A program made the translations under genes and the position numbers. Below, in pieces: positions 12,321-22,194 of a stretch of DNA of 64,000 nt (its first letter is position 1; the number at the start of each line of letters is the position of its first letter). The stretch spans positions 1,798,001-1,862,000 of the forward strand of contig JAPFBL010001617.1 in NCBI GenBank assembly GCA_026182355.1, in the 5' to 3' direction. The notes beneath the pieces are model-generated. The model worked only from the letters and a program-made list of their open reading frames with translations, ran no database searches and was not told where the DNA came from. Source of the DNA: Hermatobates lingyangjiaoensis. Its lineage: Eukaryota > Arthropoda > Insecta > Hemiptera > Hermatobatidae.

Positions 12321-12663
12321 ATTAGTATAATACTAACAATCACATTATTACACTTCTGAAAAGAATTTAACAGTTCCTATTATACTTTATATGTTTATTA
12401 TGAATATAGAGAACCATTTCGCAGGATTACTTCCATAATTGAAAACTCAACTTCAATTTTTGATTTTATGAGAAAGGAAAAAAGACTAAATAATAAATAA
12501 ATAGAAATAAAAAAAGAACATAGTAGCAAAAATAAACTAAATTAAAATAAAAAAAAATTAAGTAGAAAATATACATATACTAATATAAATAAAATATTTA
12601 TATAAAGAAGTAATAATAAACATCATATAGATCAAACAATTTAACATAATAATCAGATCTATA

Positions 12664-12815
12664 TGGTATATATATATATATATATATAACGAGTAGCAGT
12701 ATACTTCTCAACGCGAGTACTTCGCCCTTCTTCCCGATGACGACGGATGTCGAAATATTGAAGTGAGTTCTGTAGTGACTTCCTGTGTTCTTTTCTATTT
12801 GTTAAAGTTTATGTA
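12664..12815 (+). repeat. (TA)n run and possible Penelope-type terminal sequence
   Basis: A (TA)n tract (about 12664-12690) is followed by cgagtagcagtatact, which on the other strand resembles the gctactcg next to (TA)n at 45070. Further on, cgatga, a short stem (gac/gtc) and gaaat lie in the order of a hammerhead-type core, but the first core base run is CCGATGA instead of CTGATGA. It is probably a decayed end of a Penelope-like element. The Gypsy LTR begins immediately after. Confidence 0.35.
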
Positions 12816-12816
12816 T

Positions 12817-12986
12817 GTTACGCGGTTCCGGAGAACGGAAGGGTTTTAAAAAAAAGGAATATAACAAAGCTAGCTCGCACGGTGGTTGAAGCCAAATTGA
12901 ATTTATTAGTCAGCTCCTTCTATTTATAGGAGAGGCAATGTTGATATGGACTTCAACCCTATAGTGTCTGGCGGGCAGTCATTACT
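12817..12986 (-). repeat. 3' LTR of the Gypsy element
   Basis: This is a direct copy of 16921-17092. On the plus strand it starts gttacgcggttccggagaac and ends gggcagtcattact. It contains a tataggag-type motif and a short A/T homopolymer that differs in length between the two LTRs. The ends may be off by one or two bases. Confidence 0.9.
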
Positions 12987-13002
12987 GCCCCATCCCAGTC
13001 CT
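12987..13002 (-). promoter_or_regulatory. Polypurine tract
   Basis: The minus strand reads aggactgggatggggc directly before the 3' LTR. This is the position where plus-strand DNA synthesis is primed in LTR retrotransposons. The assignment rests on position and purine content. Confidence 0.7.
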
Positions 13003-13154
13003 TATCAACAGTGCTCTCCCGTACAAGTGTTTGAGTTATATCAGAAAACAACAAAACAAACAAAAAAACTTGACTCTAAACATAAGAATGAATATAGCGA
13101 TTTGAACTTCAAAAATAAAAGATGTCTACACCTTGGGTCTACCTTGGGTTTGAC

Positions 13155-13349
13155 TCTTTCCGCTTCTGCCTGTTAAGTTTATATGCGAAGTCCCCTTCCT
13201 GTATCAACCCTACTGCTTCTTCTACTTTCTTTTGATTATATTGTTTGGTCCATCTTTCTTTTGCTGCCTCGACTTTATTATGTAATCTTTCTGGATCCAC
13301 TTCCTTTTATCGTAATTCAAATGGTGTTGCCTCTGTAGTCGAGTGAATA
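13155..13349 (-). pseudogene. pol: Gypsy integrase, carboxyl part
   Basis: Beyond the frameshift near 13400, the minus strand continues with YNSSIHSTTEATPFEL, one stop codon, then KEVDPERLHNKVEAAKERW and a lysine-rich tail ending near 13155. The HSTT-x-TPFEL pattern is the usual stretch after the catalytic glutamate in Gypsy integrases. It lies in a different frame from the catalytic core at 13350-13787, so no continuous protein can be made from this copy. Confidence 0.75.
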
Positions 13350-13787
13350 CTACTGTTGTATGCTAGGATTGCTCTGGCCATCGCTACGCGACCCCTTATG
13401 TTTTTTGCATCGGCCAATAACTGTGTGTTCTGTTAAAGTATTATGTAACCTTTCTATTGTTCCATGGGACCTTGGATGCCCAGGTGTACTCCAGTGGAGA
13501 TTTATATTGAATTCTTTTAAAAGGGTTTTTATTTTAACATTGTTGAACTCTCTTCCTCTGACCATATAGATAGTTTTCGGGCAGTCAAACGTGGCTAAAT
13601 ACGAGAGCAATGCCTCTTCTGTACTCTCACTCGATTTATTTGTTAGTGGCCATGCTGAGGCTAACTTCGTCAGTCTGTCTATTGCCGTGAAGTATTTGTC
13701 CCCCTCATACGTAAATATGTCAATTTCCAACTCCTCAAAGGGTCCTTCGGGCGTCTGATTCTGTATTAATGGAGGTACAAACGGCAC
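13350..13787 (-). pseudogene. pol: Gypsy integrase catalytic core, damaged
   Basis: The core that inserts retroelement DNA into the host chromosome belongs to the DDE superfamily. The first aspartate is visible in IDIFTYEGDKYFTAIDRLTK. The glutamate is in GTIERLHNTL, after the conserved HPRSHG. Where the second aspartate should be, the sequence reads YMVRGREFNN, so that residue appears replaced by valine. The frame changes again near 13400 and the tail of this open frame is out of register. With the missing residue and the frameshifts, this integrase should be inactive. Confidence 0.85.
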
Positions 13788-13831
13788 TCTCTCATATTTC
13801 CTCCTTTTGCATGTTTCGCATTTTTCAGCAC

Positions 13832-14929
13832 TTAGGCTATCCTTTTGCCCATTTGGAGCCAGAAATGTGACCTCTGTAAATGTTTCAAGGTCTCTGTGAC
13901 ACCACGATGGTTGGTTTTTCCTTTATGATATTTCAGGATGACCTCTTTCTGTTGATCCCCGTCTTCTACTGTCTCTACTTGTTTTTTGCAAATTATAAAA
14001 TGTGCTCCTTGCCTCAGCTCTCTTTCCTGAATAAGTCGGAGTAGCCTATCATCGAGTTCTTGGGATTCTACAAAGAAGTGGTATACCTTTCCTGGCACTA
14101 TTAATTGATTTATAACTGTACGTATTTGTTCGTTGTTCGCCTTCATTCCTCTTGTAATAGTGTTTATTTTTAAATGGCCATATTTGTGTAATCGAGTGTT
14201 TACTATTTCTTCTGCGTTCTTTTTTAGAATTATTTGATTTCTCTTGCTGTTTATTATCTCCTGGCTGATCTCTGTCTCTGATCTATTTTGTTGTTCTTGA
14301 TCCTCATCTATGTCTGGTGTCCAGTTGGCGAAAAATTCTCTCACGTCCCCAGAGGTACCTGGTTCACTCGTACTACTTCTAGTAGTAACGTTAATATTTC
14401 GGGACAAGCAGTCCGCTACTTGATTTCCGACGCCTTTTACGTGCTGAACTTTGAAATTGTACGCAGCCATCCTTTCCTTCCATTTTGCAATCCGAGCCGA
14501 CGTCTCCTTCAAATTCCTGATCCATATTAGGAGCCTATGATCTGTTCTAATGGTGAATTCAGCAGCAAAAAGGTAAAGCCGGAAATGTTCTACCGTCCAC
14601 ACTATTCCCAACATTTCCCTCTCTATTGTATTATACCTTCTTTCTGTTGGTGATAGTTTTCTACTTGCGTATGCTATTCGTTTCTCTCCCTGGATCGTTT
14701 CTTGCATTAGGACCACTCCGATGGCTTCCTGACTGGCATCCGTCATTCTATGAACGGTCTGTTCAAGTTGGGGAATTGGAATTGGAATTGGCAACGCCTT
14801 TTTACATTGATTCACTGCTTCTCTTAGTTCTTCTGTCAGCATAAACTTCTTCCCTTTCTTCAAACTGTCTGTCAAAGGGTTTGTAATTGCTGCAAAGTCT
14901 CTTATGTATCTCTTATAAAAACCTATCAT
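13832..14929 (-). pseudogene. pol: Gypsy RT end, RNase H and integrase zinc finger
   Basis: This 365-codon frame starts at GMIGFYKRYIRDFA, the end of the RT thumb/connection region. RNase H follows, with all four acidic positions visible: the D in MTDASQEAIG, the E in IEREMLG, the D in RTDHRLL and the D in QVADCLSRN. After a charged linker comes the start of the integrase HHCC finger (YHKGKTNHRG). The two cysteines (CETC) fall beyond the stop, in another frame near 13815. One-base changes at about 14930 and 13830 separate it from its neighbours. It degrades the RNA of RNA-DNA hybrids during reverse transcription. Confidence 0.9.
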
Positions 14930-14931
14930 CC

Positions 14932-15390
14932 CTAAAAAATGTCCTTTGGTCCTTTTGGATAGGGTAGTTGGTCGATTGCTTCCACATTCTTACGGTCAGG
15001 TCTAACTCCATTACTTGAGATAAGATGCCCCATAAACCTAACTTCTTTCTGACACAAGCGGGTTTTATCCCACGCTACTTTTAACCCAAAGTCTCTTATT
15101 CTTCTCAGTACCCTTGTAACGTGTTCTTTATGTTCTTCCACTGATTTGCTAAACACTATGATGTCGTCCATGTAAATCTGAGTAAAATCCTCTCCCAGTC
15201 CTTCGAGCAGCTCGTCTATGAGACGCTGGAACGTGGAAGGTGCGTTCATTAGACCAAAGGGCATCCTCAAAAATTCGAAGTGGCCTCTGTCAAATGTGAA
15301 AGCTGTCTTCTCGATATCTCTTGGGTGCATCCTGATCTGGTGGTACCCGACTTTGAGGTCGAAGGTACTGAACACAGTTGCTCCTGCCAT
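14932..15390 (-). pseudogene. pol: Gypsy reverse transcriptase, palm
   Basis: This carries the central RT motifs: FSTFDLKVGYHQI (first catalytic aspartate), FLRMPFGLMNAPSTFQ (motif B) and IYMDDIIVFS (YMDD catalytic pair), followed by GHLISSNGVRPD. All catalytic residues are present. It is separated from the finger part (15408-15770) by a one-base deletion near 15426 and from RNase H by a frame change near 14930, so it cannot be translated as one polyprotein here. RT copies the element RNA into DNA. Confidence 0.92.
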
Positions 15391-15407
15391 GTGATCGAGG
15401 ATGTCTT

Positions 15408-15770
15408 CTATCCTTGGAAGGGGGATCTTTCGAGCTTAGTATACTTAGTTAACACTCTAAAATCTACTACCAGCCTGTATTTAGGGGGTTTACCTTCCTC
15501 AACCTTTTTAGGGACCAGCCAAAAAGGACTCCAAAATTGCGACTTAGACCTCTGTATTATGCCTTGGTCCAGCATTTCCTTTATTTGGTCCTGCATTATC
15601 TTCTTCAATTGGTGTGGGTACCTCCTAGGTTTCACGTAAACAACTGTATCTTCGGGGAGTTCTATTTGGTGATCAACCCTACCTGTAGCTGACAATACCT
15701 GTCCTTCGTTATAGAATACCTTTTCAAACTCTTTCATGAATTCACTCACCTGCTGTTCCCCTGGTATCAC
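15408..15770 (-). pseudogene. pol: Gypsy reverse transcriptase, fingers
   Basis: The N-terminal part of Gypsy RT shows the usual HQIELPE, PRRYPHQL, IKEMLDQGIIQRSKSQFWSP, WLVPKK and YRLVVDFRVLTK stretches. The frame runs into a stop at 15408 because one base is missing near 15426. The expected sequence IPLPRIEDILDHMAG continues in the neighbouring frame. The protease frame ends directly upstream. Confidence 0.9.
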
Positions 15771-15776
15771 TTTCCC

Positions 15777-16170
15777 TCAGTTTACCGTTATTCTCTTCCC
15801 TAGTTTAACTCTCCCTTCCACGAAGTATTTCTTTTTTCCTAGCTTAATATTCCACTTCCCCTTTTTACACTCAGGTTTTGCATTGATTCTCTCCAAAAAA
15901 TCGCACCCCAGAATAACTCCATATTTCTGGGTCTCCAAGTGGGTCACGTGTACTTTCATCTCCAAGGTCTCTCCTATTAATCCTCCCATCTCTACTTGTA
16001 ATTCGCCTACCAGACTCTTCCTTCCTGCCATAGTGACCAAGATGCAGTTGCATGGTGTCAGCTCCGAATAATTATCCATCCTTTTTACCACTTCATTGTC
16101 TATAATTGTGCTATCGGACCCGGTATCTACCAAACACTTAGTGTTCCATTCGGGGGAAAAAAATATAGGG
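15777..16170 (-). pseudogene. pol: Gypsy aspartic protease
   Basis: Retropepsin-type protease that would cleave the gag-pol polyprotein. The catalytic motif VDTGSDSTIID is complete, and the downstream GVILGCDFLERI matches the usual ILGxDFL flap-side motif. The frame is open upstream of its first methionine (LPIFFSPEWNTKCLVDTGS), so it was part of a longer polyprotein rather than starting at an ATG. It ends at a stop just before the RT frame. Confidence 0.88.
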
Positions 16171-16324
16171 AGCTTACCTCTTATGTTATTCCTCCGCTGC
16201 TCGCCTATATACCTCTCGCCTAACCTTCAATCCTTCTTCTTCTTCTCTCGGGTAGCGATCCTCCCACTACGAGTCTCTTCCAGCAAAGGCCACTTCCCCC
16301 GCTCGTACCAGCGCTCGTGCCGTT

Positions 16325-16573
16325 CTATCGATGTCTCTTGCTCCGACTCTGTTGACTCTGATGAACTCCCCTCTTCTGAAGTGCCTTCCTCTTTTTGTCT
16401 TCTTCAGGGGGAGCTGCCCTAAGGAGGGCTTCACTGGCTATCTCTTCGTATATTGTCGTTCTCCATTTCGCTTCTTGACCGTCAGTGCATTTTTCATTAA
16501 TCTTCATGGTTAATTTCCTTGTCGCGTCCCCCAATCTGCGCCCGAACTCGGCACAAGTCTCTCCACTCTTCAA
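16325..16573 (-). pseudogene. gag: Gypsy gag, second part
   Basis: This minus frame (MKSGETCAEFGRRLGDATRK) overlaps the end of the first gag frame by 4 bases in another phase. It has the charged, helix-forming character of the capsid carboxyl region, ending in a basic segment (QSQQSRSKRHR) that could bind RNA. I see no clear CCHC knuckle. About 150 bp with frame changes separate it from the protease. The assignment rests mostly on position. Confidence 0.65.
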
Positions 16574-16869
16574 AAAGTAAGTCCCAACTCCAGCATCACC
16601 GTAAGGCTGACCCTGGCGAGGAAGTAAGTCTTGATGTTCTTCTCTGTAGCTGGGTCTAGTTTAGTTGCGACTAGCTGCTCGTTGACGGAGTCCATTCTCT
16701 CTATGAACAGGTCCAACTCTCGAGCATCACCCTCAAACCTTTTTATCGAATCTAATAGACTCATCAGGTACGCCGCTTTTGCTATTCTTGCCTGTTCTAT
16801 TTTTACTGCGAGCCTAACGCCGGCATCTGTTGCCGGTGTACTCGTCATGTTTGTTTCCACACAGGACAC
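16570..16869 (-). pseudogene. gag: Gypsy gag, first part
   Basis: This is the first frame after the primer-binding site, with an ATG about 35 bp downstream of it. The segment SIKRFEGDARELDLFIERMD resembles the start of the Gypsy capsid domain (usually of the form F-G-x3-L-x-FI). It reads into a stop at 16570, and the capsid continues in another frame at 16573. It would form the shell of the virus-like particle. Sequence similarity is weak, so the call leans on position. Confidence 0.7.
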
Positions 16870-16901
16870 AACACTACACTATTGACACGGGTTGACGAAT
16901 G

Positions 16902-16920
16902 ATCCCGGGTTTCGGCACCA
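16902..16920 (-). promoter_or_regulatory. Primer-binding site, complementary to tRNA-Phe
   Basis: Directly after the 5' LTR, the minus strand reads TGGTGCCGAAACCCGGGAT. This is complementary to the 3' end of eukaryotic tRNA-Phe, ATCCCGGGTTTCGGCACCA. The match runs over all 19 bases as I recall that tRNA. It is the start site of minus-strand DNA synthesis. Confidence 0.85.
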
Positions 16921-17092
16921 GTTACGCGGTTCCGGAGAACGGAAGGGTTTTTTAAAAAAAAGGAATATAACAAAGCTAGCTCGCACGGTGGTTGAAGCCA
17001 AATTGAATTTATTAGTCAGCTCCTTCTATTTATAGGAGAGGCAATGTTGATATGGACTTCAACCCTATAGTGCCTGGTGGGCAGACATTACT
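16921..17092 (-). repeat. 5' LTR of the Gypsy element
   Basis: This is a direct copy of 12817-12986. It differs by two extra T in the homopolymer near 16950 and by about three substitutions near the far end (tgcctggtgggcaga here, tgtctggcgggcagt in the other copy). It would hold the promoter for minus-strand transcription. Confidence 0.9.
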
Positions 17093-18077
17093 TATATATA
17101 AAATAAAATATGAAATGAACAAATAAATAAATGAAATAATGGAAATATTTTAACGCAGGTAGTTCTACGTTAAACAACTTAAACTTCTGACCTAAATATA
17201 TCCGTCACAACGTTGTGTACACAATAATAAGAAGAATACAGGAAAGAATAGCTCCTATGCGTGAATACCATGAAATCACAAGTATATTTCAAATCAAATT
17301 TTGTAGACTTTTTATAAAAGACAAAGTTAAAAGTCAGGGGAGAATCTAACTTGCCACGCATAGTTTCAAAGTCTGCAAGTGAAGAAACCAACAGGCCATG
17401 GCACATTCCAACAGCTCCTGCACTATTAAACAAAGTTAGTGACTTTGTCAGAACTTTAGCAATAAATTGGTAGAGTGTTCTAAAACGATAGAAATGACAA
17501 AGAGTAAGAGAAAAGTAATTCGGATAGAAGTAAATATTGTTTCTAGCTTCTAAGATCAGGAAATAAAGTCGTTTCGCAAGACTTTTACATGCTGTCTCAT
17601 TTGCAATGAACGTAAACAGTTATGCGTAGCCAGGATGTCAGAGTTAAAAATCAAGTATTCAAAGAAATAGATAACAATGGAGATATGGAGTTTAGTTTCC
17701 TAAGAGTTTCTCGAAGTTACCCTACTCCAGACATTACTAATAAAAATTCAAAATCCCGGAAAGAATATTATTCTAAGAAGACTTGTGGATTTGGCCTGAC
17801 ATACATAGAGAAAAACTATGTCGGCAAGCTGAAATCTTGCGAAACTAGGAGACAAACCTTTACTAACAAGCTCTATACATAACTAGATCAAATTAACAGA
17901 AAAGGCTTGAAATAACAAAATCCCCGACAGAAGTTAATGGATTTTCGCGAAATAACAGAATGAAAAGGTTCTCTTATGATAGGCACTATTTGAAAGGACT
18001 TAAATCACGAATTTAATTAAATGCTCTGGAGAATACGGGCGAGAGGAATAACAATTTTGCCTTCAAAATACCAGAAA
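17093..18077. other. No feature recognised
   Basis: Two open frames of about 85 codons (17179-17433 minus, 17622-17882 plus) show no domain, no splice signals and no similarity that I recognise. Confidence 0.45.
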
Positions 18078-18160
18078 ATCTGCAGTGGTCTACACTCAAT
18101 TTTACTATAACTACACATACATAATAGATAACCAATTAAATTTCTTGTTAGTTAACGTGT
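18078..18160 (+). repeat. Diverged element A 5' end
   Basis: The sequence aatctgcagtggtctacact followed by caattttactataac matches the family's 5' terminus with several differences. The following bases diverge quickly, as in the subfamily starting near 22195. Confidence 0.5.
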
Positions 18161-19260
18161 CGATCTGTTATCAAAATAAAAGATAATCAATTTAATGGCT
18201 TCAGTTGTCTTAATATGGTTCAAGAATGCAGACTGTTTTTCAGTTGACGCCACTAAAAATAAAATCAATAGTGCAACATAATAACCTTGTTCAGATGTGT
18301 AATCTGTACATAATGTGTTTTAGGCTGAGGGTTTTTCTTTGACTTTTGCTAATAAAATTAGCATCAAACTATACTCTTAGAAGAACACACCCCACTCATA
18401 GCTTCACAAAGTAGCATGTTCATAATGCACTTAGTGTTATGGAAGATCTATCAGTCAGATTACATTGAATTCTAATAAAAAAGAAAAAATGGATGGTTTA
18501 CTCTTGACTGTAAAATATAAATTAACTTAGCATCTGAAAAAGCAAATAAACAATTTATTTATTTATTTATATATTTTAATGTAGCGCCCACAGTTTAAAA
18601 ATCATAATTTCAATGTAATTTATTTAGGAAAATTGGTGTACCTTGAAACGTATATTCCTCTTGAATTACAGTAATTTAATAATGAAAAAAAAAACTAATT
18701 TTAGTATTAATTTAAATCCCATAATTTAAATAAAATTGCTAATCATGAAATAAGACAAGAAGTCATAGTCATATTTAAAAAGTTAAAACATATTGTTAAT
18801 AAAATCATTAATTGAAATAAAAGTGTTAATAAATTTATCTGACACCTTGTAAATTAAGGGCGACAGAGTTTTGACAAACCATATCAAAAATTTGTTATGG
18901 TTACCATTTGAGAGAGTTCAAAAATGATGCAATAAATGGTAAAGTGAAATAAATGCTCGAATATTCATTCAAATAAATTATTTTAAATATTCCTTCATTA
19001 ATAAATTAAATGAAAATTGTAAGTTTCGTCCTAAGAATACATCTGAAAAAGATTTTTGAAAGATTTCTGATAAATTAACTGTACATATTATAATCATTAT
19101 TTGGATTGATTTTATATTTTTTTAACCATTTGGATTGTTATGCAATTAATTACCTTGATTGTTAGGATTCGGATTATTAACATAATTTTTAAAAGAAATT
19201 ATCTTTTAATAATTATTACCTGTGAGATTGTAAAAAATTAATGTGAACAAATGTGCCAAG
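18161..19260. other. No feature recognised
   Basis: This is AT-rich sequence without coding signal. Confidence 0.5.
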
Positions 19261-19432
19261 TGAACATCGGTGTAATGACTTCTTCAATGGTAATCCCTGA
19301 AGTGTACAAGCACCCTGAAGTGAACATCGGTGTAATCACTTCTTCAATGGTAATCCCTGAAGTGTACAAGGACCCTGAAGTGAACATCGGTGTAATCACT
19401 TCTTCAATGGTAATCCCTGAAGTGTACAAGGA
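19261..19432 (+). repeat. 60-bp tandem repeat, three units
   Basis: Three head-to-tail units begin at 19261, 19321 and 19381. The last stops after about 52 bp. They differ at only two or three positions (for example gtaatgac versus gtaatcac, and caagcac versus caaggac). Because 60 is a multiple of three, both strands stay open across the array: VNIGVITSSMVIPEVYKDPE on the plus strand and a TSGITIEEVITPMF repeat on the minus strand. I recognise neither peptide, and nothing else suggests a gene. Confidence 0.9.
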
Positions 19433-20821
19433 ATAACAGTACCTGTCTCAGACAATGACGACTGTAGTTAACCATTCATCTCTTGAGCCAACTAGTCACT
19501 AAGATTGTCGTCCTCTTTCTCTTTTTGAATTCTTGGAATTCAGGAAAAACTGTAGTCCGTGTCACAAGCGTCCATTTTTCCGGGTACACACAAATATCCT
19601 AGACGATTGATTATTTAATATAAAAAGGGAAAATAAAACAATTACATTGAAAATTGTACGGGTTATAGCCCTCCCAGTACCTCTCTGTGATTCTAAAGAA
19701 GTTGGTGGTAACAATTCCAAGGTAGGAAAACATTTATGAATATTGTGAATTTTTCCTTTATCTGCTTCAAATACTTTGAACTCTCGTAAAGCTTTTTCTT
19801 TTTTTTTTTGGAGAATACTACTTTCCTGCTTGTGTCAACTATTTCGAAGAATCCTGAGTTGTCAAAAAAACTAATTAAAACTCCTTCTTCAATACCTGAA
19901 GAAGATTGGACTTATTCAGAATGACAGCAATAAAGGAACAGAATAATTGTCTAGAAAGGCAATCTACTAAAGGCAATGCATAGATGTAGTACGTTACAGA
20001 GGTTGTTGCTATATTTGTGGGATATATTTTACCATTTTTTTTACATTTTACCACTATTCAATTACCTTAACTGTTTAAATAATTGTAACCGTCTTCTCCT
20101 GTTCAAATTGAATAGCTATGTTTCTTTGAATTTTGATGATATCGAATTTTGTTCATGATGTTCCTACAGAATAAACGAGAAAATTCCTTTAGCATCAACA
20201 ATTTTAGTTCGATGATTGCAAAACTTTACTGATCAAATTACAATTGGCTGAAATCAACTTCTGAAAATTACGAGTAGATTCACTACGTTCAGACTGTCTA
20301 TATTTTCAAAAATTAAGTTGAGAAAAATAAGCAAATACAAAATAAAATGAAATAAGTTCTCTAATATTCTCGAATTTTAAACATATACCATTAGTATACA
20401 TGAGAATAACAATTAAAGAATTGAGGATGTGGGAGCAGAACTACTCAAATGGTACAATATAAAACACTTATTGAATAATATAAGGAATAATATACGGTAC
20501 ATAAATTCATATAATCGTGGTGGAATAGTACATATTTTGGTACATATTCTACAAGTTTGCAGACAGTTACTTATGATAGGAGCAGCAATCATACATACTC
20601 ATACAGAATTGATAGGAATAATGGAAATTCTGAAACCTCAACTTATTATTTCAGGACTCTTTGGTGAATTATCAATTCACTTAGCTACAAATATTATTAT
20701 GTTTAAGAGATTGATCATCACAGGAAATTATAATTCTCAGTTCATTCCGAGCATTTAAGAATATGAAGATAACATCCTATTGTTAAATAATTAGATTTTC
20801 TAACGCATTTAGAAAATATCA
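19433..20821. other. No confident feature; one unidentified open frame
   Basis: The longest frame, 20429-20758 on the plus strand (109 codons), is isoleucine-rich, starts MGAELLKWYNIKHLLNNIRN and has no domain that I know. It could be a decayed exon or a chance frame. Confidence 0.4.
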
Positions 20822-21140
20822 AACCAAAGGACGAAGGGTGAATGTATAGAGGGGAAGGTACGTCGGTTCTAAGAGGAAGTGAACAGTTTTGTTTGCTGCA
20901 ACGAAGCTGTATTTATGGCAGTGCCGGCTTTTTTGATGAACGATCAATACGGAGGCAGGCGGCAGGCGGTAGCTGCTACCCCTGCCAGTACTCCTCATCC
21001 CACCTCCGCGGCACTCCCGCCTCCAAGCACTCTCCATGGTCACACCCACCTCCCTCTAAACCGCCCACTTCCACAAGTCTCTCTTCATTACCTCACTCTT
21101 GCCTTCACCAAGCCAGTAATCATCAATTGAGCTGTCATAA
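20822..21140 (+). other. GC-richer island with proline/threonine-rich open frame, unidentified
   Basis: Base composition rises sharply against the AT-rich surroundings. The plus frame from 20873 to 21130 reads FVCCNEAVFMAVPAFLMNDQ, then a low-complexity A/P/T/S/H-rich segment with PPPSTLHGHTHLPL. Open frames on other phases and on the minus strand overlap it, which is expected of GC-rich DNA. No splice pair or domain is evident. It might be an exon of a host gene, part of an unclassified transposon, or a retroposed fragment. Confidence 0.35.
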
Positions 21141-22194
21141 AACTTAAGGTATAACATCCCATGAATTTTTACATATTCATTTTTTAAAGCTTAACAGAAT
21201 AAAAACGATTAAACATTTCAATTCCCCAGAGCTTTACCATTTTTCAATTTCTGAACTATTTCAAAGTGCATCCTTCTTTCGCATTATAAATAAACTTCTG
21301 CCTAGATCTATAATTAATTTGTTTGCATCATCCATATCATAGTTAAATCCATCCTAACACATTGAAAACCTGATTATATTAATTTTTTTTTCATTTTATC
21401 CTTACAGAATATCAAAAGCTCATTAGATACATTAGAGAATCCAACTACTCAAAGCTAGTAGTATTTACCGTTTACTGCTAGTATTTAGAAAGTAAAAAAC
21501 CCACTGCTTCATTTCGACATACTTTTATCACCAGGGAGAAGAAGCGACTGCTAGGCTGAGAAGAAGACCGTTTTATTTCCTATGCAGAATAAATATATGT
21601 ACAATATATGCACATGAAAGAATATCAACCAAAAATCAATTCAACATTTCGACTTCTGTCATCTTCTAATCGAATCTTCATGTCACCTTCTGCTCTAAGA
21701 ATCGAACCACTACGAAAACGAGCCGAAACTAAAGGAAAACACAGAGCTATTCCTGCATTGAGGAAAACTTACAAAGGGAGGGGTAAAACAAAGGAACTAA
21801 TAAAATAATAAATATTTTTTATTTTATTATTAATTTATTTAATAATTTAATCAAATAAATTAATTAAAATGTAACAAAATAAGTTGAAACATTAAATTGC
21901 AATTTAAATAACAAAAGGTAATTAAATTAACGATTCAGGTTGGAATAAATAAGTGGATGAACAGCTGAGGAGACAAGTATGTATATACCTCCTTATATTC
22001 CCTAAAGAAGCCACTGTTGTTAGAGTCAAGGGTATACGTTTAAGAATTCGCAAACAGGAATAGTCATTGCAAACACTTCTGCAATTTATAACAGACCTTT
22101 ATAAATAATAAAAAAATTCATATGGATAATTACTGCAAATCTGAACAAATAAACAAGGTACTACTAATAAATCAAATAAATAATCATGAACAAC
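21141..22194. other. No feature recognised
   Basis: The plus frame at 21608-21808 is basic (RKRAETKGKHRAIPALRK) but matches nothing that I know. Confidence 0.45.

Larger units (their letters stand above)
12817..17092 (-). mobile_element. Ty3/Gypsy LTR retrotransposon, minus strand, about 4.3 kb
   Basis: Two direct LTRs (12817-12986 and 16921-17092) flank, on the minus strand, a tRNA-Phe primer-binding site, gag, protease, RT, RNase H and integrase, in the order typical of Gypsy. A purine-rich tract sits beside the 3' LTR. No envelope gene is present. Coding is interrupted by at least five frame changes (near 16570, between gag and protease, 15426, 14930, 13830 and 13400), and the second integrase aspartate is missing. 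The LTRs differ at only about three bases plus a 2-base homopolymer change, so insertion looks recent. I could not define a convincing target duplication; both flanks are TA-rich. Confidence 0.93.

Noticed and set aside
15280..15639. 119-codon plus-strand open frame
   Set aside because: It is antisense to the Gypsy RT, whose motifs are on the minus strand.
20429..20758. 109-codon plus-strand open frame
   Set aside because: No domain, codon pattern or splice context supports a gene. It is mentioned only in the gap entry.
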